From positions 113,122,501 through 113,186,500 of the forward strand of contig NC_091245.1 in NCBI RefSeq assembly GCF_042477335.2: 64,000 nt of DNA. The letters are read 5' to 3'. A program made the position numbers and the translations under genes. Under the pieces are notes generated by a model. That model was not told the origin of the DNA, searched no databases, and saw only the letters and a list, made by a program, of their open reading frames with translations. Positions 21,376 through 31,109 of the stretch are shown one piece after another. The stretch's first letter is position 1. Every line of letters starts with the position of its first letter. This DNA comes from Ovis canadensis (lineage: Eukaryota; Chordata; Mammalia; Artiodactyla; Bovidae).

Positions 21376-22582
21376 CTAACCTTCTTTCTGGAGCCATTCT
21401 CTATAAGCCCCTTCATAGTTCCGAGCCCTGTGAAGAAAAATAGGGGTGAGGGAAGGACAGAGCCCAGGAGGCAGCCCTAGCCACCACCGCCCCGCGCAGT
21501 TACCAAGCCCATACCCTTTGTATCCAAGTCTCTGGGCCAACTGCGTGGCCTGCAAGCCCCGCTTGCCTATCTGACAGAAGAAGATGAGGTTCTCGTCCAG
21601 CTTCGGCTTCTCAGCGGAGTACAAAGCCTTGAAAGCAGCTGGCTCCATCTGCAGGGCGCTTTCCAACTCTGACACTGGGAGGAGTCAAGAGGATACAATG
21701 GAAAGCCGGCAGTTGGGCAATCTCAGGTTCAGCGGTTGGGTCTGGAAGGACCGGTCCTGTGGTCGAACATATCTCCAAGGGGCCCCAAAACAACACATGG
21801 TGAGAACTCCTCCCCCCGCCCCCATCCACTTTGAGGACAGGATACGTCCTACCTGCACTGGTCAGCCAAACCAACTCTGAATGGAAGCCACTTTCCTAAT
21901 TTGTGAGGAGGCGCGGGCAAACTCAGGCATCCAGCTTTGGGGAGGTCAAGTGTGTGAATCTGGCCTGCCCCTTCCTCATTGCCTGTTACCCCCTCAAACT
22001 GGAAGGGCCAGTTCCGTTGCCAGGATCCGCCTCCCATCAACCCTTCTTAAGGGAAGTTTGGGGGGCGGGAGCCACAGGAATACCGGACCCCTGTAACCAG
22101 TGCCTTCCCACATCATCCTAAATGAGGTCCTATTGGCTAAGACCCTCCTAAACTGTCTCCAGTCCACCACCAGGGCTTCCCCACCCCCCCACACCCCCAC
22201 CCCAGCCCCCTCAATCCCGTACCCGGGATGTTGAGAGCCCCAGGGATGGTTCCAGCTGCCGCCTCCTCCCGGGATCTCACGTCAAAGAGCCGAGCCCGGC
22301 CGGAGGCTAGGAGCGAACGGAGTTCAGGGAGCGAGACCGTAGGCTCTGAGGAAGGGGCACGCGAGCTCTGAGAGAAGCAGGACTGCCGCCAGCTCGCCTG
22401 CCGCCGGGGCCCCCTCACCTGGCAGCGCCCCAACCTGGCGGGGGACGCGTGAGGACCCCTCCGCCACTCCCCTTCGCGCCTCCCTCCGCGTACTCCTCCA
22501 CCGGGGGCGTTCCAAGAGCTCCCAAGGCCACAACTTGCCCTAGACCGGATCCCAGGTCTCCCCTACAGGTACCTCCAGCCAT
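21376..22582 (-). CDS. TSTD1: TSTD1, thiosulfate:glutathione sulfurtransferase (single-domain rhodanese), 4 coding exons
   Basis: The coding exons, in transcript order, are 22582-22573, 22345-22223, 21674-21515 and 21427-21376. All introns are GT-AG and the phases join cleanly, giving 345 nt and 114 residues, one fewer than the 115 I recall for human. The protein starts MAGEPTVSLPELRSLL. It is one rhodanese domain with the FDVRSREE strand-loop near residues 25-35 and the active-site loop CQIGKRG, whose catalytic cysteine is C78. In this family the cysteine takes sulfane sulfur from thiosulfate and passes it to glutathione, in sulfide metabolism. The chosen ATG has a strong context (ACCATGG). 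A second in-frame ATG 66 nt upstream (22648-22646) could add 22 residues; see findings. The gene sits between the USF1 3' end and the intergenic repeats. The identity is read from the protein and is very secure. Confidence 0.95.
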
Positions 22583-22830
22583 GGTGCGCACCGCAAACGT
22601 AAGAATCAGGAACTTGGCCCCAGCCCGCCCCCTGGGAGCGGGCAGCATCTCCCCCGCCCTCCCGAAGCTGCAGCTGAGCTGAGACCGACCGGAACCGGAA
22701 GCAAAGGCACCGCCTCCCGCACAGCTCCCGCGGCACCTGTTCCCGGTGCTCCTAACGCGCTCGCTAGAGAAATCCTCGCGATTGTGGGCGTGGACGGCCA
22801 ACGACACGTTGGCCTGGCCCAAGTACTAGG
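22230..22830 (-). promoter_or_regulatory. CpG-rich promoter and first-exon region of TSTD1
   Basis: This stretch is rich in G+C and CpG and covers the first exon, intron 1 and upstream flank of TSTD1, with no TATA box at a convincing position. It lies directly against the USF1 3' UTR end. The exact transcription start cannot be read from sequence alone. Confidence 0.6.
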
Positions 22831-22969
22831 ACTCATTGTCGTAACTATAGGAGCTCCGATACCTCACCCAACTTGACCCAACCCTTGCTGGTCAAAGCAG
22901 TGTGTTCCCTCCCTCCCAGCCTGGAGCGCACAAAGGGAGGAAGACCCAGACAGTCATGGCTCTGAACAT

Positions 22970-22975
22970 TTTATC
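22970..22975 (-). terminator. Probable variant poly(A) signal (GATAAA) of USF1
   Basis: No AATAAA is seen downstream of the USF1 stop in this stretch. The minus strand reads GATAAA, a known weaker variant, about 650 nt after the stop. A pyrimidine tract lies just upstream of it and a GT-containing stretch follows. The 3' UTR would then run 23623 to about 22950, only about 370 nt from the TSTD1 ATG. Confidence 0.45.
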
Positions 22976-23623
22976 TTACAAAAAAAAACAAGAAAAGGAA
23001 AAAAAAAAAAAAATACCGTCCCCACAATGGGGTAAGGCCCCCAGTGGGCCCTGCCTCCTGTTCTCCCTGGTGCCAGAAACCTGCATAGGCCTCAACTGAT
23101 TGCTGGCCAATCTCCTCTTCCTGGAGCAGCAGCCACTGCTAAGCCTCTGATCCCCACTTCCTGCTAAAGCCTGTTCCCCAGAGTCCTGAGGAGCACATTC
23201 GAGCTCCAGGGAAAGGAAGAACCAGTGGGAAGCGCCAGTCCTGGGGCAAGCCAGAACACTGCTTGTCAGCAGACCCTCTGCTGGCACTTTAAGCAAGCAC
23301 GGGGCAAGCCCCCCAGTTTAGTGTCCAGTGTCCAGCATGGAGACAGCACATGCATTGTGCAAGAGGAGCACAAGGGCCCAGGGGCTGCATGGTAGGGCTG
23401 GTTGGGCGAGACTGTCGGTGCACGCCCATGTGTGTGTTTCACACCACTGCAGGCTGCTAGATCACAGGGCCTTAATTCAAAGATATGCCTTCTGAACTCC
23501 CCCCAGTCCCATGCCAAATGTGGGCAGTGAAGGAAAGGGGCACGGGGTTATTAGCCTGTGGCTCCTGGGCTATCTGAAGTTCTTGGAAAGGGGCTGTAGA
23601 GCTTAGAGCCCAAGTCCCCAGAG

Positions 23624-26600
23624 TTAGTTGCTGTCACTCTTGATGACAACCTCTACTCCGTGGTGCCGCAGCTGAGCTCGTAGCAGCAGATTCTTGTTCT
23701 TAAGATCTTCTACCTGGACATGGGAAAGAGCAGCAAGGGAGATAGGTAGAAAAGTTAGCACACCCAAGTCTCTGAACTTATGCAGACACCCACCAGTGAC
23801 GAGGTAAAGATAAAGCTCTCTCTATGGAAAACAAAATAGGGAGTCCTGAGCTGAGTTGGTGGCTAGGGAAGTCGAGGACAACTGTCCTGTGGCGGGGGGT
23901 GGGGGGATGGGGGGATGGGGGGTAGGGGGATGGCGGGGGCGGGTCTGACCTGCTGTCGAAGCACATCGTTGTCCAGCTGTAGTTGGTCAAGCCCCTGCAG
24001 TTCTTCAGACAACCGGTGGTTACTCTGCCGAAGTTCCTGGATATAATCACAGGCTTTGGATAGAATTCCACCTTTACTCTGTTAAGAAAAAGCCAACACA
24101 ATAAGGACTAGGATATAAAAATACCTGGCTTGCTTTCCAAAAGCATGTTCACACTCTGGGCCTCATTTGCCCTTAAAGGATGGTGAAATAACATCTCCCA
24201 GGGATTCAGGAACCTCAGAAACAGACAGGAAAGAGCTACCGCCATGTGTGCCCACTGTCTACCATTTCTGGAAGCAACACCAGGAGACAGAATTCAGGCA
24301 TCCTGCCACTACCAGGGTCTTTCCATGACCTGGCCAGACTTGGTGCTCTCCATGGAGCAGTCTGGGATGATCTTGGACAGCTGTACGATCCAGTTGTTAA
24401 TCTTGTCTCGGCGGCGGCGCTCCACTGTGGGGCAAGTAGAGGACAAGGTGACTTGGGGAGAACTCACCAAAGGCCCCAGGGTAAAATCACCTAACCTCTC
24501 CCTTCAACATCAGAGAGGTCCCCAATCCCACCAGACAGCATCAAGCTTCACATGTGGATCGTGCCTACCTTCATTATGCTGAGCCCTGCGTTTCTCATCC
24601 CGAGTTGTCCGGGGAGCTTCTGACTTCCTAACAATAGAGCCCAGGGTGGCCAGAGTGAGGCAAGGTCAAAAACTGAGATTGGAATCTGGGGTGAGGAACT
24701 GCACGAAATCTTTGGAAAGAATCAAGACTATTCCTGGTAACTGAGAAAAAACAAGGGTTACTCACGGGGAATAAGGGTGGGTCCTGGGGGCAATAGAGCG
24801 CTGGCTTCCTCCCTGCAACACTTCCTGTGGTGACATCATCACAAAGAACTGACCTGTGAAGATTCAAGGGAGGTTCCGTCAGGACACAGGACTAGGACCC
24901 TCACCAAGTTCTAAGGACAAGGCCCTGGACTCCTCCTCTAAAACAAGACACACTGCCTCCTGCTGGAAGGGCAGCCCCAGACACTGCCTGCCCAGGTCTT
25001 AGTGATCATTAAGGGATCACGAGTAAAGGCCCACTGCCCACCAGCCATGTCCCACAGCCTATCCTAGCCCCTCCAGCCAGCATCCTCACATAATATCTCA
25101 CCAGTGCCAGGAGGGGTCGCCTGCCCCAGTAGTGCCTCTGAGCCCTGGGTAGTAACAACAGCTGCTGTACTCCCCGATGTGGTACCCCCTGCCCCATCTC
25201 CCACTGCAGTGCTGGGGAAGTAAGTATAGTGCGTCTCAGCAGCTGTCCCCTCTGTGTCAACTGCATCATCACTCGTGAACGCACCCTGGATCACCGCCTG
25301 GGAAGGGGAGCAAGAGAACAGAGACAAGTGACAGTCAGATACTTCCCATGAACTACTCTGCAGCTCTATCTCTTGTGAGGAGACAGGGAGAAACATCCAG
25401 AGAAGAGTCTAGTGCTTTGGGTCAAGGCAGCCCCAGATGTCGCACTATCCCAAGCCACACCCATCCTATTAGTTCCCTTCTTCATCTTACTACTCAGAGC
25501 TCAAGTCCCCTCTGCAGCCCATACCCCTGTACCTGGGTCATGGATTGAGTGGCAGGGTAGCCACTGATGGCACCAGTCCCCTCAGTCTGGCCATCCAGCT
25601 GCCCTTCAGACACCTGGATCACCCTGTACATCACCTAGATTCAGAGAAGAAAGGAGGAGGGGAAGAAAGAACAAGAAAGTAAGTGCTAGGGACTCCAGAG
25701 CCCCTCATAAAGCTTCTCTTGGATAGGGCCCCCCCAAAAGAATCCTTCAGAGACATATACTTAGCCATTTCCCATCCTTTTCCCATATAGTGGTTTCAGC
25801 ATAGCCCCCACCCCATACCGATCTCTACTGCAAATCTCACGTTCCAACTCCCACACTCCAATTAGTCCACATCTTCACCTCATCCTCCAAACCAAGTCTC
25901 CCCATGACAGGGTCAATCACCTCCCTCAATCCCAACCACAGGTAACACTTGCAGCCACCTGGCGCCCTCCCTTACCTGGCCCCCATTTTCAGTTCGGAAG
26001 ACGTACTTGACGTTGGGGTCAGGGAAAGTGGCAGCTGACTGGATGCTAGCTATAGCCACACTGGTGGGGTCCTCCCCAGTTGCCACTGCACCTGAATTAA
26101 AAGGAAAAAGTCTGTGAGTTACTGCTTTTCTCCCTCTGTTGCACTTGTGTGTCATTTAAAAGGAAAACGGTACACAGGTGATAGGCCCATGGGTTGCGGG
26201 GCAAGACCACAATGGGCTGTTGGCCTCAGCTCAGTTCTGTTTCTCCCACTCACCTTCCTGAATCTGCACCGTCCCCTCTTCGGTTTCTGCTGTTTTCTGC
26301 TGCCTGTTTGTGAAGGGACAAGAGGAAGAATAAGGGAAAAAGTGAATGAAAAGCTCACTGGCCCAGTAACATATGGCTCCCAAACTCATTGGCATTCCCA
26401 ACAGATGCTAGGGGAGGTTAGAATAACCAGAGCTGGTATTTACTTAGCACTGAGCCAAGCATTTAACAGGCAATATCTTATTTAGTACTAAGAACAGCAA
26501 TTATGAGTAGGTAGCACTACTTGCATTTTATAAACAGAAAACCAGATCACATAGCTAGGTGATATAGCTGGGACCTAAACTGAGGTCTGCCTGACTCCAG

Positions 26601-26685
26601 AGCCAGTGCTCCTAGCCATTCTGCATTCTCCCAGGCCTCCCATCTCCCATTCCAGGCCCTACCTCTTCTTCACTCACCCCTTCAT
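23624..26685 (-). CDS. USF1: USF1, upstream stimulatory factor 1 (bHLH-leucine zipper), 10 coding exons
   Basis: The coding exons, in transcript order, are 26685-26678, 26303-26254, 26091-25976, 25634-25533, 25297-25102, 24853-24766, 24627-24569, 24424-24330, 24078-23950 and 23713-23624. They sum to 933 nt and 310 residues, the same length as human USF1. The start is MKGQQKTAETEEGTVQ and the end is EVVIKSDSN. The N-terminal activation part (about 1-190) includes the USF-specific region. The basic region lies near residues 196-212 (TRDEKRRAQHNEVERRRRD), is followed by helix-loop-helix KINNWIVQLSKIIPDC, and then a zipper to about residue 295. USF1 dimerises with itself or USF2 and binds CACGTG E-boxes in the nucleus. 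The start codon is in the second exon, after a non-coding first exon about 2 kb upstream. No lesion is seen. The first coding segment is only 8 nt, so automatic ORF finding misses it. Confidence 0.97.
23891..23943 (+). repeat. G-rich tandem repeat in USF1 intron (C-rich in the transcript)
   Basis: Runs of five or six G separated by AT, AGG or C occupy about 50 nt on the plus strand. It lies 6 nt inside the intron from the donor at 23949 of the USF1 exon 23950-24078. Confidence 0.75.
26430..26625. repeat. MIR SINE in USF1 upstream intron
   Basis: MIR core with TTTAGTACTAAGAACAGCAA and GACTCCAGAGCCAGTGCTC. Old and diverged. Confidence 0.6.
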
Positions 26686-27510
26686 CTCTCTGTGAGGGGG
26701 CACATCCGATGAACTGGTCCTTCTCTGGAAATCTTCGTATCTCCTGCCTCACAGGCCTGAGTGCTAAGTCCTGGTAGAAATCAGGGAGTCTAGTGAGTCT
26801 AGGAAACTGAAAGCTCTCCTATTTCTAGAACCTAGGCTCCATGAAGACACATCCTGGAACATAACCAATCTTCTGCAGGGGACAACCAGCTTTCTCCATT
26901 CGGATGCTGAAGGCTGCCTACAATGACTGAAAAAGCAATTCTACAAATAATGTTCCTTGCCTCTCCAATTCTCACTCCATCTTCTGATGGAGAGGGGATA
27001 ATTATACTGAAAGACTGAAAAACAACATATTTCTGGATGGATCATTATGAAAGCTATTATGATCTGCCATATCGGGATTAGGAAGGGCCATGTTTAGACC
27101 ACAGCTATCAAAAAATACAGGACCATAGACCCTGATGCTTATTCCAGTTTCTCAGGCACATATACTGAACACCAAGAAATTCCTGTCCTCAGATCTAGGA
27201 AAAGAAAACCTCCAGAACCATAAAGGCCAGACTTGGCCCTTGGGCCCCATTCTACTGATCTGGCTGTTGTTTGGGGAAGTCCAGATATAGGTCATTCATT
27301 AAAAAGACCTTAAAGCCCTAGTGTATCATCTTCAAGCCCCTACTATTTTATTCACCAAGCTTTCCTGTAGAACAACATAGTTGCTCAAATGTTGCCATGA
27401 CAACTCCAAATCAACTGAACCCAGCAAGAACGGAGAAAACTCTAGGGTTTGGAAAGAGGAGACAATGGGGGAGGAATCCATCAACAAGGTGCCTGCCTTA
27501 AGGCCCTAAC

Positions 27511-27565
27511 GGGGGTGGGGGGGTTTTGGGGTGGGGGGACGGGCTAGGGGTGGGGGGAGACGGCT
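27511..27565 (+). repeat. G-rich stretch, possible G-quadruplex
   Basis: Several runs of four or more G within 55 nt (GGGGGTGGGGGGG, TTTTGGGGTGGGGGG, GCTAGGGGTGGGGGG) in USF1 intron 1. Confidence 0.6.
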
Positions 27566-27773
27566 GGAGGACGGCGGGAGGTGGGCAGGAAAAACAAAGG
27601 AAGGCGCCTCCAGAAGGAAACAGCTATACAGCGTAAAGCAATAAAATAATCTCGACAGGAAAGGGGTAAGGTTTTTGTAAATTCTCTGCCCCTAAGGTCC
27701 CCCAAACCTTTATCTTCAGCGGATGAGTCATGGAAAGCTTGTATCCAAAGTGTTAACCCCAAAAAAAGGAACT

Positions 27774-27784
27774 GAAAGTGAAAC
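27774..27784 (+). promoter_or_regulatory. ISRE/IRF-like site GAAAGTGAAAC in USF1 intron 1
   Basis: It matches the GAAANNGAAA interferon-response consensus in the first intron, about 0.85 kb downstream of the USF1 first exon. Function is inference only. Confidence 0.35.
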
Positions 27785-28189
27785 CGTCCACAGGAAGTAG
27801 CGCTGCAAGATCCCAGCCCCTAAGGGGGAAGTAGGACCAGTGTTTCAAGACCACCTACCGCTCCATCCCCAAACCTGCGGAGGAAATGCCCCTCTGAAGC
27901 TTGCAGCACTGACAGCAAAAGGAAGCAGTCAAACAGAGGGCAGGGTACAAGAGGCGGCTCTATGCCACAGCTGTCAGCCAGGAGCAGCCTCTGAGGACAA
28001 TCAGCAACGGGGTCAGGCTACTTATTCAAATCTTAGTTGGACATCCGGAAGCATTTCCTGAGCTTTAGGGGTATGCAACACGGAAAGTGAGCTAGGATGT
28101 TGTGGCGTGCACGCTCCGGGAAGGAGGGCCCTGAAAGAGCTTAGCTAAGTCTGGACACAAAGGGAAAAATCAAGTCCGCAAAGAAGTCA

Positions 28190-28760
28190 AGCACCTAGAC
28201 CTCGCCTGAGAATGCGGCGTCTCCCTGCGGGCCCACCAACCAGCAGCCGCTCAGCAGCTGAGCTACGGCCAGGCGCGAGCCCAAGGGCCCGCGCAGTGAC
28301 CCGGCTAGCCCTGCCGGGCTCACCCCCAGCCCGCGCTGCTCCTCAGAGGTAGGGAAGGACGCCGGGGGCTCAGCTAGCCCTGCGGTCTCCGGCCCGGCGG
28401 CCCGCGGCTGGCAGCGCAGGAGGGCGGGGATGTGCGCGCCCGGGGGCGGGGAGTGAGTGCGGCCCACAAAGCGGGTAGGAGATAAAGAACTGGGCACGGC
28501 CCCCTCCCTCAAAACAAAGACTTCCGCCCCAGGAGTTCCTGAACCTAAAAAACGGAAACAAAATCAAAGCTGTTATGCGTCGCCGGCTCACCCAGTCTCC
28601 AGACTCCCGCTATGTCCTGCACTCACCGGCCAAAGCCGCCGCAGCCGCCGATCTCCCCCGACCGTGTTCTCCCTCTCCGGACTCGGGTATCTCTAGGGAC
28701 AGCTGATCATGCGCACTCCCGGCCCGCCGCCATGTTGGTGAGGGGCGGAAGTGTCTCTCT
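28190..28760. promoter_or_regulatory. CpG island at the USF1 5' end
   Basis: The base composition changes sharply from the AT-richer flanks to a CpG-dense, GC-rich block covering the non-coding first exon and part of intron 1. This fits a ubiquitously expressed gene. The edges were judged by eye. Confidence 0.6.
28627..28740 (-). promoter_or_regulatory. USF1 non-coding first exon and core promoter, with YY1-type element
   Basis: Around 28190-28760 the sequence is CpG-rich. A good splice donor (CCG|GTGAGT) ends at 28627 on the minus strand and suits the untranslated first exon, which must splice to the acceptor at about 28690 minus 2 kb, just before the ATG at 26685. A minus-strand CAACATGGCGGC (28726-28737) matches the YY1 consensus often found at housekeeping transcription starts. 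The exact start is inferred. Confidence 0.6.
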
Positions 28761-29151
28761 CGACCCACCCAGCCGTCTCTGCCTCCGAGCCGCCCGACTT
28801 CCGTTCCCTCCATGTTGCTGAGGGTTTAGATACTGGCTTGTATAGGGCGGTGCTGGTACTGGGAAGAAACAACCCTTTGGGGTCCTGGGAGAAGGACACT
28901 GAAGTCCAAGTGGCTTTAGGCAAGAACGGGAGAAGGACGATTAACTTGGTGCTACCATTTATCTGCTGGCCAGGGCCTTTTTAGTTCCAGAAGTGAGCTT
29001 ATATCAAAAGACAGACATCAGATGGAGGCAGAGGCGCTGTCTTTAAAAAGAGCTATTTGGGAGGGCATCTTGAATCAGGCCACCTATTTGAAGTTTCCTA
29101 TTGGCTATTGACATACATAAATCTGGATATGCTCATGTGTATTAGTGTTAG

Positions 29152-29360
29152 CTGGGCTTCCCTAGTGGCTCAGCGGTAATGAATCCTCCAGTGCAGCAGA
29201 CCTAAGTTCCATCCCATGGTTGAGAAAATCCCCTGGAGAAGGAAATGGCAACCCACTCCAGTGTTCTTGCTTGGGAAATCCCATGGACAGAGGAGCCTGG
29301 CAGGCTAGGGTCGTGGGGTCGCCAAGAGTTGACAGGACTTAGCGACTAAACAGCAACATT
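29152..29360 (+). repeat. Bov-tA SINE between ARHGAP30 and USF1
   Basis: Full plus-strand copy beginning GGGCTTCCCTAGTGGCTCAG. Confidence 0.85.
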
Positions 29361-29623
29361 AGCCTTTGTAGTCACTCAAGACCCCGAAGGCGTCTCGTTT
29401 TTGTGTCTCAGTTTCTGTGAAAAGTGTCTTAATTCCCATTCTTTTCAGTCAGGACCTACCGTTAACGGATTTGAAGTAGTGTGGTGTAAGGGAATGAGTT
29501 CAGACCCTGAGCCAGACAATTTTGGGTCTCAGACCTACCTCTGCCACGTGTTCGTTCTGAAACCTTTGGCAGACATTTTGACCTGATTAACTTTTGTTTC
29601 CTTGCCTGCAAAATGAGATACTA

Positions 29624-29838
29624 GAGACTTCCCTGGTGGTCCAGTGGCTAACACTTTGTGCTCCCAATGCAGGGGATGCCAGGTTCCATCCTTGGTCAGG
29701 GAACTAGATCCCACATGCCACAAGGATGCATTCGCAGGCAGCAACAACAACAAAAAAAGCCCACATGCTGCAACTAAGATGGAAAATCCCACATGCTTCA
29801 ATTAAGACCCAGTGCAGCCAAATAAAACATTTTTTTTT
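29624..29838 (+). repeat. CHR-type SINE
   Basis: Plus-strand copy from GACTTCCCTGGTGGTCCAGT to an AAATAAAACA-type tail. Confidence 0.75.
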
Positions 29839-30084
29839 AACGGAGATACCAGTGCCAACCTTATCTAAAAATTAAGAGCATAGATTCTATGCACGTAAGA
29901 TACCTAGCATTACTGGCATATAAAGAGTATTATGTAAATATAAGTTTCCCTTCCTCATTTCCTGACCACCATGAACCCAGCTCTAGTTTCTAGCTGTAGG
30001 TCTCCACCACGACAATTGAGGAAGAACACCCAGACAATAAAAACAGATTCAAACGCAACGTTTGACCAAACATGAAAATATAAC

Positions 30085-30300
30085 TATGCGTGCTAAGTCA
30101 CCTCAGTCGTGTCTGACTTTGTGACCCTGTGGACTGTAGCCTGCCAGGCTTCTTAGTCTGTTGGATTCGCCAGGCAGAAATACTGGAGTGGTTTGCCATT
30201 TCCTCCTGCAGGGGATCTTCCAACCCAGGGATGGAACCCCCATCTCTTATGTATCTTGCATTGCCAGGTGGGTTCTTTAGTACTAGCACCACCTTGGAAG
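30085..30300 (-). repeat. Bov-tA SINE just beyond the ARHGAP30 3' end
   Basis: Minus-strand copy from GCTAAGTCACCTCAGTCGTG to the TAGCACCACCTTGGAAG end. Confidence 0.8.
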
Positions 30301-30373
30301 ATATGGTATCTGTCATTCAAGACTTTAGTAAGAGGAAAAAGAAATCACACTATTTATCTGTAAAAATACAGCA

Positions 30374-30379
30374 TTTATT
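30374..30379 (-). terminator. Poly(A) signal AATAAA of ARHGAP30
   Basis: AATAAA on the minus strand lies about 730 nt after the stop codon. It gives a 3' UTR of about 31109-30355. The next gene, USF1, starts about 1.6 kb further on. Confidence 0.7.
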
Positions 30380-31109
30380 CTGAGATATTGCCCCTTGGGA
30401 CCTGTGGCCCCAACCTGTCCAGAGAAGCAATCCCAGAGCCTGAGTGACACCATCCCTCTTCCCTAAAATAGGAAGTTATTCCAAAGGAGAAAGAGGCCAG
30501 AGAGATCTATATAAGACCTCGGTTCCTAGAGATCCAGGGAGGCAGAGGGTTGGGGAGCTAGGAAAGGAACTAGTCCCACCAACAAATACTGTGTATTCAA
30601 AGAGTTTCCTGGACATTTTTCTCCTAATCTGGAGTTAATAGGAGCAGGAGGTATCCAAGGGACCAAGAGTAGAACAAGGATAGGTAACCTCTAAAAGTGT
30701 TTGTGTGTAATAGGCTCCAATCTGGCCCTGACCCCGCTTCTACTCTGGACTTCCATGAAGAGTTCATTGCCTCAGAGGAAGGCAGGACCTCAGCTGGAGT
30801 TCCCCCTTCATTCTTCACTTTGAGAAACAGTTAAGTTTTCCACCTACTCTTTGTTCCCTTTGGCCAGTGACCTCTCTCTCCGGGGACAGGATCTTGGTGA
30901 CTTTCTCAAGAATCTCCTAAGGGATAAGTGCTTTGTGTCTGAGACAAGCTCAGGTAAACAGACCAAGACAGTGCTTCCCACAGTCAAAAAGAGAAGCTGG
31001 AGGGCCAAAACCTATAGAGTTGGGCACTACAGCTGCTCAGGCTGCAGATGAAACAGTCCAAGACCCTGGAGGCAGCTACTGTCCCTTATGCCCAGTGCTC
31101 TTGTCCTAA

